From: an uncultured Clostridia bacterium
GTDB taxonomy: Bacteria > Bacillota > Clostridia > Oscillospirales > Ruminococcaceae
Assembly (NCBI GenBank): GCA_947627205.1
Contig: CANQVE010000025.1
Location: 1 to 34,622, forward strand
Direction of reading: 5' to 3'
DNA: 34,622 bases
Shown here: positions 30,884 to 34,622 of the stretch, piece after piece
Numbering within the stretch: position 1 is the stretch's first letter
Layout: the number at the start of each line of letters is the position of its first letter
The notes under the pieces: generated by a model
Seen by the model: only the letters and a program-made list of their open reading frames with translations
Database searches by the model: none
What the model was told of the DNA's origin: nothing
Program-made: the position numbers and the translations under genes

Positions 30884-33283
30884 ATGGAACTGAAGATCGC
30901 GCTTGCGGGAAATCCGAACGCAGGCAAAACCACGCTTTTTAACTCCCTCACAGGCTCTAATCAGTTTGTTGGAAACTGGCCGGGAGTTACCGTTGAAAAA
31001 AAGGAGGGGCGTCTCAAAGGCTATAAGGACGTTATCATAACCGACCTGCCGGGAATTTACTCGCTCTCGCCCTATACCCTCGAAGAAGTCGTAGCGAGAA
31101 ATTATCTCATAAATGAGCGCCCAAACGCCGTACTGAACATAATCGACGGCACAAACCTTGAACGTAATCTTTATCTCACGACTCAGCTCGTAGAACTCGG
31201 CATACCCGTTGTATGCGCGATAAATATGATGGACGTTGTAGAGAAAAACGGCGATAAAATAAACACCGAACAGCTTTCAAAAGAGCTTGGCTGTAAGATA
31301 GTTGAAATATCCGCGCTTAAAGGAACGAACATAAAAGAAGCCGCCGACGCCGCCGTAGAAGCGGCAAGGTCAAAGGAAAAGACCGTTCCCATGCACAAAT
31401 TCAGCGGTTGTGTTGAACACGCAATTGCGCACATTGAAGAAGCGGTTTTGCACGATCTTCCCGAGGACCGTCAGCGCTGGTATGCAATAAAGCTGTTCGA
31501 GCGCGATGAAAAGGTCTATGAAGCGCTGGGCGTTACTCCCGAAAAGAAAGCGCATATCGAAGCGGACATTGCCGCATGTGAAACCGAAATGGACGATGAC
31601 AGCGAGAGCATAATCACAAACGAACGCTACATATACATCTCCGAAATGCTCAAAGGCTGCCGCAAGACCAAAGCAAAAGGGCTTTCCGTTTCGGACAAGA
31701 TAGACAGAATTGTCACGAACAGAATACTTGCGCTGCCGATTTTCGCAGTTGTTATGTTTATAGTTTATTTCGTTTCGGTAACTACTGTAGGAACATGGGT
31801 GACGGACTGGACGAACGACGGGCTTTTCGGCGACGGATTTCACCTTTTCGGGATAGGCTCGGCGGAATTTGACGAAGCAACTTCTGCTTATGCCGAGGAA
31901 AACATTTTTACAGAAGAACTGCAAAGCCTTGTACAGTCAGCGGCTGACGCAAACGTAGTAGGTGCGGAGGAAATTCTCGGTGCTGTTGAAGAAAAGGATT
32001 TCGGAGCATTTGACGAGGCGCTCGGCTCATACGGTGACAGTCTCGCCGAAAGCGGTTTTGACGTTATGGCGCTCGCAGAAGAGCCTATGGAGGGACTTCC
32101 CGCGCCCGAAGATTTCGGCGTGTGGGTACCCGGAGTGCCCGTGCTTGTAGGAAATGCGCTTAGCGCGGTAAACTGCGCAGAGTGGCTGCAAAGTCTTATC
32201 ATTGACGGCATTATAGCAGGCGTCGGCGCGGTACTCGGATTTGTTCCGCAAATGCTGGTTTTGTTTATATTCCTTGCATTTCTTGAATCGTGCGGATATA
32301 TGGCAAGAATTGCGTTTATTATGGACAGGATATTCAGAAGATTCGGGCTGTCGGGAAAATCGTTTATCCCCATGCTTATAGGCACGGGCTGCGGAGTTCC
32401 GGGAGTAATGGCTTCGCGCACAATTGAAAACGAGCGCGACAGGCGAATGACAATAATGACGACGACCTTTATTCCCTGCGGCGCGAAAATGCCGATAATC
32501 GCGCTTATTGCGGGAGCGCTTTTCAAAAACGCATGGTGGGTAGCTCCGAGCGCTTATTTCATAGGAGTTGCGGCAATTATCGTTTCGGGCATTATCCTCA
32601 AAAAGACAAAGATGTTTGCGGGAGAGCCTGCGCCGTTTGTAATGGAGCTTCCCGCCTATCACCTGCCCACCGTCGGCAACATTCTTCGCTCAATGTGGGA
32701 GCGCGGATGGTCGTTTATAAAGAAAGCGGGAACGATAATTCTTCTCTCGTCCGTACTTATCTGGGCAGGCTCGGTATTCGGAAATCTTCCCGACGGCGGT
32801 TTCGGCTTCAGCACGGAGCTTGAACTTTCGGACAGCGTCCTCGGAATAATAGGAAACGCGATCTGCTTTATATTCGCTCCTTTGGGCTTTGGCGAAGCGA
32901 CGGCGGCTATTGCTACGATAATGGGACTTGTGGCAAAGGAAGAAGTTGTCGGAGTGTTCGGAGTGCTTGACTTTATGGGAATGAGCGCTCTGGCGGGATA
33001 TTCGTTCCTTGTGTTCAACCTGCTTTGCGCTCCCTGCTTTGCGGCAATAGGAGCAATAAAGCGCGAAATGAACAACGCGAAATGGACGGCGTTTGCGGTA
33101 ATATATCAATGTGTATTCGCATACGCGATATCGCTTATGATATACCAATTCGGACTTTTATTCACGGGCGCGGTAAATCCCGTAGGGCTTATATTTGCGG
33201 TCTTAGTGCTGGCGTTTATGATATTTATGCTGGTAAGACCGTATAAGGAGAGCAAAACGCTTACCGAAAAAGTCAAAGTCTAA
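30884..33283 (+). CDS. feoB: Ferrous iron transport protein B with a large extracytoplasmic insert
   Basis: This 799-residue membrane GTPase imports Fe2+. The N-terminal G domain has G1 GNPNAGKTTLFN (8-19), G3 DLPGIYSL, G4 NMMD and SALKG. The membrane part shows the FeoB motifs GTGCGVPGVMASRTIEN, FIPCGAKMPIIALIAG and LCAPCFAAIGAIKREM. After the first membrane helix (near 306) an acidic, Ala/Glu-rich stretch of about 120 residues (EATSAYAEENIFTEELQSL onward) precedes the second helix (DGIIAGVGAVLGFVPQM near 441). Most FeoB proteins have only a short loop there, so about 80 residues are extra. It is preceded by a metal-type palindrome and followed by the FeoB-associated Cys-rich gene. Confidence 0.95.
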   Translation: MELKIALAGNPNAGKTTLFNSLTGSNQFVGNWPGVTVEKKEGRLKGYKDVIITDLPGIYSLSPYTLEEVVARNYLINERPNAVLNIIDGTNLERNLYLTTQLVELGIPVVCAINMMDVVEKNGDKINTEQLSKELGCKIVEISALKGTNIKEAADAAVEAARSKEKTVPMHKFSGCVEHAIAHIEEAVLHDLPEDRQRWYAIKLFERDEKVYEALGVTPEKKAHIEADIAACETEMDDDSESIITNERYIYISEMLKGCRKTKAKGLSVSDKIDRIVTNRILALPIFAVVMFIVYFVSVTTVGTWVTDWTNDGLFGDGFHLFGIGSAEFDEATSAYAEENIFTEELQSLVQSAADANVVGAEEILGAVEEKDFGAFDEALGSYGDSLAESGFDVMALAEEPMEGLPAPEDFGVWVPGVPVLVGNALSAVNCAEWLQSLIIDGIIAGVGAVLGFVPQMLVLFIFLAFLESCGYMARIAFIMDRIFRRFGLSGKSFIPMLIGTGCGVPGVMASRTIENERDRRMTIMTTTFIPCGAKMPIIALIAGALFKNAWWVAPSAYFIGVAAIIVSGIILKKTKMFAGEPAPFVMELPAYHLPTVGNILRSMWERGWSFIKKAGTIILLSSVLIWAGSVFGNLPDGGFGFSTELELSDSVLGIIGNAICFIFAPLGFGEATAAIATIMGLVAKEEVVGVFGVLDFMGMSALAGYSFLVFNLLCAPCFAAIGAIKREMNNAKWTAFAVIYQCVFAYAISLMIYQFGLLFTGAVNPVGLIFAVLVLAFMIFMLVRPYKESKTLTEKVKV

Positions 33284-33297
33284 GACAGGGGTTTAAT

Positions 33298-33471
33298 ATG
33301 TTGGATTTTATTTCGGAAAACTTATCTACAATAATTATCGGCGCGGCAACGGCTATACTACTTTTCCTTTTAGCAAGGAAAATGTTTAAGGACAAGGGCG
33401 GTTGCTCGGGGTGCAGCGGTTGTAAGGGGTGCAACGGCTGTAACTGTTGCCAAGAAGAAAAAAAGCAATAA
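33298..33471 (+). CDS. FeoB-associated Cys-rich membrane protein, 57 aa
   Basis: The frame starts MLDFISENLSTIIIGAATAI, has a single membrane helix (residues ~8-26) and then a cysteine-rich tail KGGCSGCSGCKGCNGCNCC (seven Cys, spaced mostly C-x2-C) followed by a charged end. It matches the FeoB-associated family (PF12669) in size, layout and position, 14 bp after feoB. The tail is probably cytoplasmic and may pass iron to or from FeoB. It has an ACAGGGG-type weak ribosome site. Confidence 0.88.
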   Translation: MLDFISENLSTIIIGAATAILLFLLARKMFKDKGGCSGCSGCKGCNGCNCCQEEKKQ

Positions 33472-33477
33472 CAAATT

Positions 33478-33501
33478 CGGGGAGAAGCTCGCTTCTCCCC
33501 G
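33478..33501 (+). terminator. Hairpin after the feo operon
   Basis: A perfect 11-bp stem (CGGGGAGAAGC / GCTTCTCCCCG) with a 2-nt nominal loop lies 7 bp after the Cys-rich gene. The following T content is low, so termination may be partial. Confidence 0.6.
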
Positions 33502-33561
33502 CAGTCTGTTTATAAAGCCGTTTTCCAAATATCAAAACTCTTTATCTCCCAAAAGCTCCCC

Positions 33562-33597
33562 GAATTTCTTACCTCTTATCTTTAATCTCTTACATCT
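33562..33597. repeat. TAGATG/TAGAGG-type repeat end
   Basis: Read on the minus strand it begins TAGATGTAAGAGATTAAAGA and continues into AAGAGGTAAGAAATTC. It resembles the ends of the MITE-like element at 29072-29255, without a visible partner end. Confidence 0.5.
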
Positions 33598-33635
33598 AAA
33601 AGGGAGAAACGGCGTAAACCGCTTCTCCCCTTTTT
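33598..33635. terminator. Bidirectional terminator between feo operon and rubrerythrin gene
   Basis: The arms AAAAGGGAGAA and TTCTCCCCTTTT pair with one bulged C, with an inner CGG/CCG pairing. T runs follow on both strands. It lies between the convergent feo and rubrerythrin genes. Confidence 0.75.
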
Positions 33636-33661
33636 ATTATCATAAATTAACAGATTGCTTT

Positions 33662-34318
33662 TTAATAATTCTCTGCAGCGAGCTGGAAATAGCTCTGCGC
33701 ATGGTTGCAGACGGGGCAAACCTCGGGCGCGTTTGTGCCGACAACGATATGTCCGCAGTTTCTGCACTCCCAGACCTTGACCTCGCTTTTCTTGAAAACT
33801 TCCTGCATCTCAACATTTTTGAGCAATGCGCGATAACGCTCCTCATGGCGTTTTTCGATCTGTCCGACCATGCGGAATTTCATTGCAAGGTCGTGGAAAC
33901 CCTCCTCGTCGGCGGTCTTTGCGAAATCCTCGTACATTTCCGTCCACTCGTAATTTTCACCCTCCGCGGCTGCCTGCAAATTCTGCGCGGTTGTTCCTAT
34001 TCCGCAAAGTTCCTTGAACCATATCTCCGCGTGTTCTTTTTCGTTGTTGGCGGTTTCGGTGAATATCGCGGCGATCTGCTCAAAGCCCTCTTTCTTTGCT
34101 ACGGAAGAAAAGTAGGTGTACTTGTTGCGAGCCTGTGATTCTCCCGCAAAAGCGGCTTCGAGGTTGCGCTCGGTTTTTGTTCCCGCGTACTTGTTCTGAT
34201 TTCCCGGAGCTATTTCTTCGAGCTTGTCGCCTGTCGCCTTGCATTTCGGGCAGACAGCCTCCGCGCGGTTGGGCGCTTCGAAAACTTCTCCGCATAATTT
34301 GCACTTGAACTTAGCCAT
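33662..34318 (-). CDS. Rubrerythrin with rubredoxin-like sites at both ends
   Basis: This 218-residue non-haem iron peroxidase protects anaerobes against H2O2 and O2. It has an N-terminal rubredoxin-like knuckle pair ([10 protein letters not shown] and AVCPKCKAT; Cys 6, 9, 23, 26). The di-iron ferritin-like domain includes [20 protein letters not shown] and [13 protein letters not shown], then [17 protein letters not shown]-terminal rubredoxin follows ([13 protein letters not shown] with VCPVC; Cys 185, 188, 201, 204). Classical rubrerythrin has only the C-terminal site and reverse rubrerythrin only the N-terminal one; this protein has both. The ribosome site is AAGGAGGAA. It is a single gene. 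Confidence 0.92.
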   Translation of the reverse strand: MAKFKCKLCGEVFEAPNRAEAVCPKCKATGDKLEEIAPGNQNKYAGTKTERNLEAAFAGESQARNKYTYFSSVAKKEGFEQIAAIFTETANNEKEHAEIWFKELCGIGTTAQNLQAAAEGENYEWTEMYEDFAKTADEEGFHDLAMKFRMVGQIEKRHEERYRALLKNVEMQEVFKKSEVKVWECRNCGHIVVGTNAPEVCPVCNHAQSYFQLAAENY

Positions 34319-34348
34319 AAAAATTCCTCCTTGTTGTGTTTAATTTTT

Positions 34349-34500
34349 GCGGTATATAATACCGCTGACATTATTATACCTTAAATTCGCAAGAATTTAA
34401 GGTATAATTGTCCATGACCGCACGGAGCAAAATTTTGTAAAAAATTTTGCGGATGTGCGTGGACATAAGCGGTATAATAATCGCTTGCGATTATTATACC
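34349..34500. repeat. Foldback repeat region upstream of the rubrerythrin gene
   Basis: Two imperfect 32-bp direct repeats (34349-34380 and 34469-34500), both GCGGTATA...ATTATTATACC, flank a 57-nt nested foldback (34409-34465). A 15-bp perfect inverted repeat (34374-34407) and a 14-bp one (34471-34500) are also present. ATTATA at 34373-34378 gives a possible -10 box for rubrerythrin on the minus strand with a weak CTTAAA -35. Confidence 0.75.
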
Positions 34501-34622
34501 ATAATGTAATTTAATTGTCAATTATTTTTAAAAAAAAGTTAGAGTAAAATGTTATGTTACAATAGATGTGAGACAAAAGGTATAGAAAAAGTGGTTGAGA
34601 TATGTTAAAATAAAGTTGTCAC
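34501..34622. other. AT-rich window end without a supported feature
   Basis: Several TATAAT-like and TTGA-like words occur, but none pair at 16-18 bp spacing. No coding frame is visible before the window ends. Confidence 0.35.

Noticed and set aside
31370-31924. 184-codon open frame opposite feoB, with similar long frames at 31888-32526 and 32027-32662
   Set aside because: These are antisense frames in a GC-richer gene with clear FeoB motifs on the plus strand. They have no ribosome sites.
34471-34500. PerR box upstream of rubrerythrin
   Set aside because: The palindrome is TATAATAAT-based but its centre (CGCTTGCG) does not fit the TTATAAT-N-ATTATAA layout. The AT content alone could give the likeness.

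Overview
The window looks like a chromosomal segment of a gut-type low-GC Gram-positive anaerobe, probably an Oscillospiraceae/Ruminococcaceae-like Clostridium relative. The basis is strong AGGAGG-type ribosome sites, near-consensus TTGACA-17-TATAAT promoters, an ECF transporter S component, a heterodimeric ABC exporter, a Feo system with its small Cys-rich partner, and rubrerythrin. The species is inferred from gene content only. I saw no rRNA, tRNA, CRISPR array or intact insertion sequence.

Positions 1-15918 (minus strand) form a surface-polysaccharide locus. Transcription probably starts at a consensus promoter at 16156-16184. It runs through phosphohexomutase, ManC and ManA (GDP-mannose supply), a membrane acyltransferase, five GT4 glycosyltransferases, a WcaF-type acetyltransferase, a Wzy-like polymerase, a Wzx-like flippase, a frameshifted acetyltransferase, a UDP-glucuronate 4-epimerase and the first codons of UDP-glucose dehydrogenase. 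The assembly part (about 1.7-11.9 kb) is clearly more AT-rich than the sugar-nucleotide genes, as is usual for exchanged capsule cassettes. The matching initiating phosphoglycosyltransferase lies apart at 18431-19789, behind two plus-strand genes (a ferredoxin-type aldo/keto reductase and an ECF S component). It reads as two complete transferase domains joined across a G9 tract.

Positions 20137-24116 hold a small unknown protein, an XRE regulator, an FAH-family hydrolase and a MATE exporter whose short leader carries a terminator hairpin. Positions 24751-29074 hold an asymmetric ABC exporter pair, a 52-residue membrane protein and dUTPase. This block is bracketed by inverted 151-bp copies of a hairpin-bearing repeat. 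A convergent lipoprotein with a cyclophilin-like domain follows.

Positions 29886-33471 are a ferrous iron uptake locus: two FeoA proteins, FeoB with a large acidic insert, and the FeoB-associated Cys-rich protein. Four exact GTTAG-N6-CTAAC palindromes mark it as metal-regulated. A rubrerythrin with rubredoxin-like sites at both ends closes the window, next to a foldback repeat.

The observations most worth checking are: (1) long G tracts on the coding strand of polysaccharide genes, with G10 breaking an acetyltransferase and G9 joining two transferases, which look like phase-variable contingency loci; (2) a TA-flanked miniature element whose GAGG terminus supplies or abuts stop codons; (3) the four iron-locus palindromes; and (4) the attenuator-like leader of the MATE gene.
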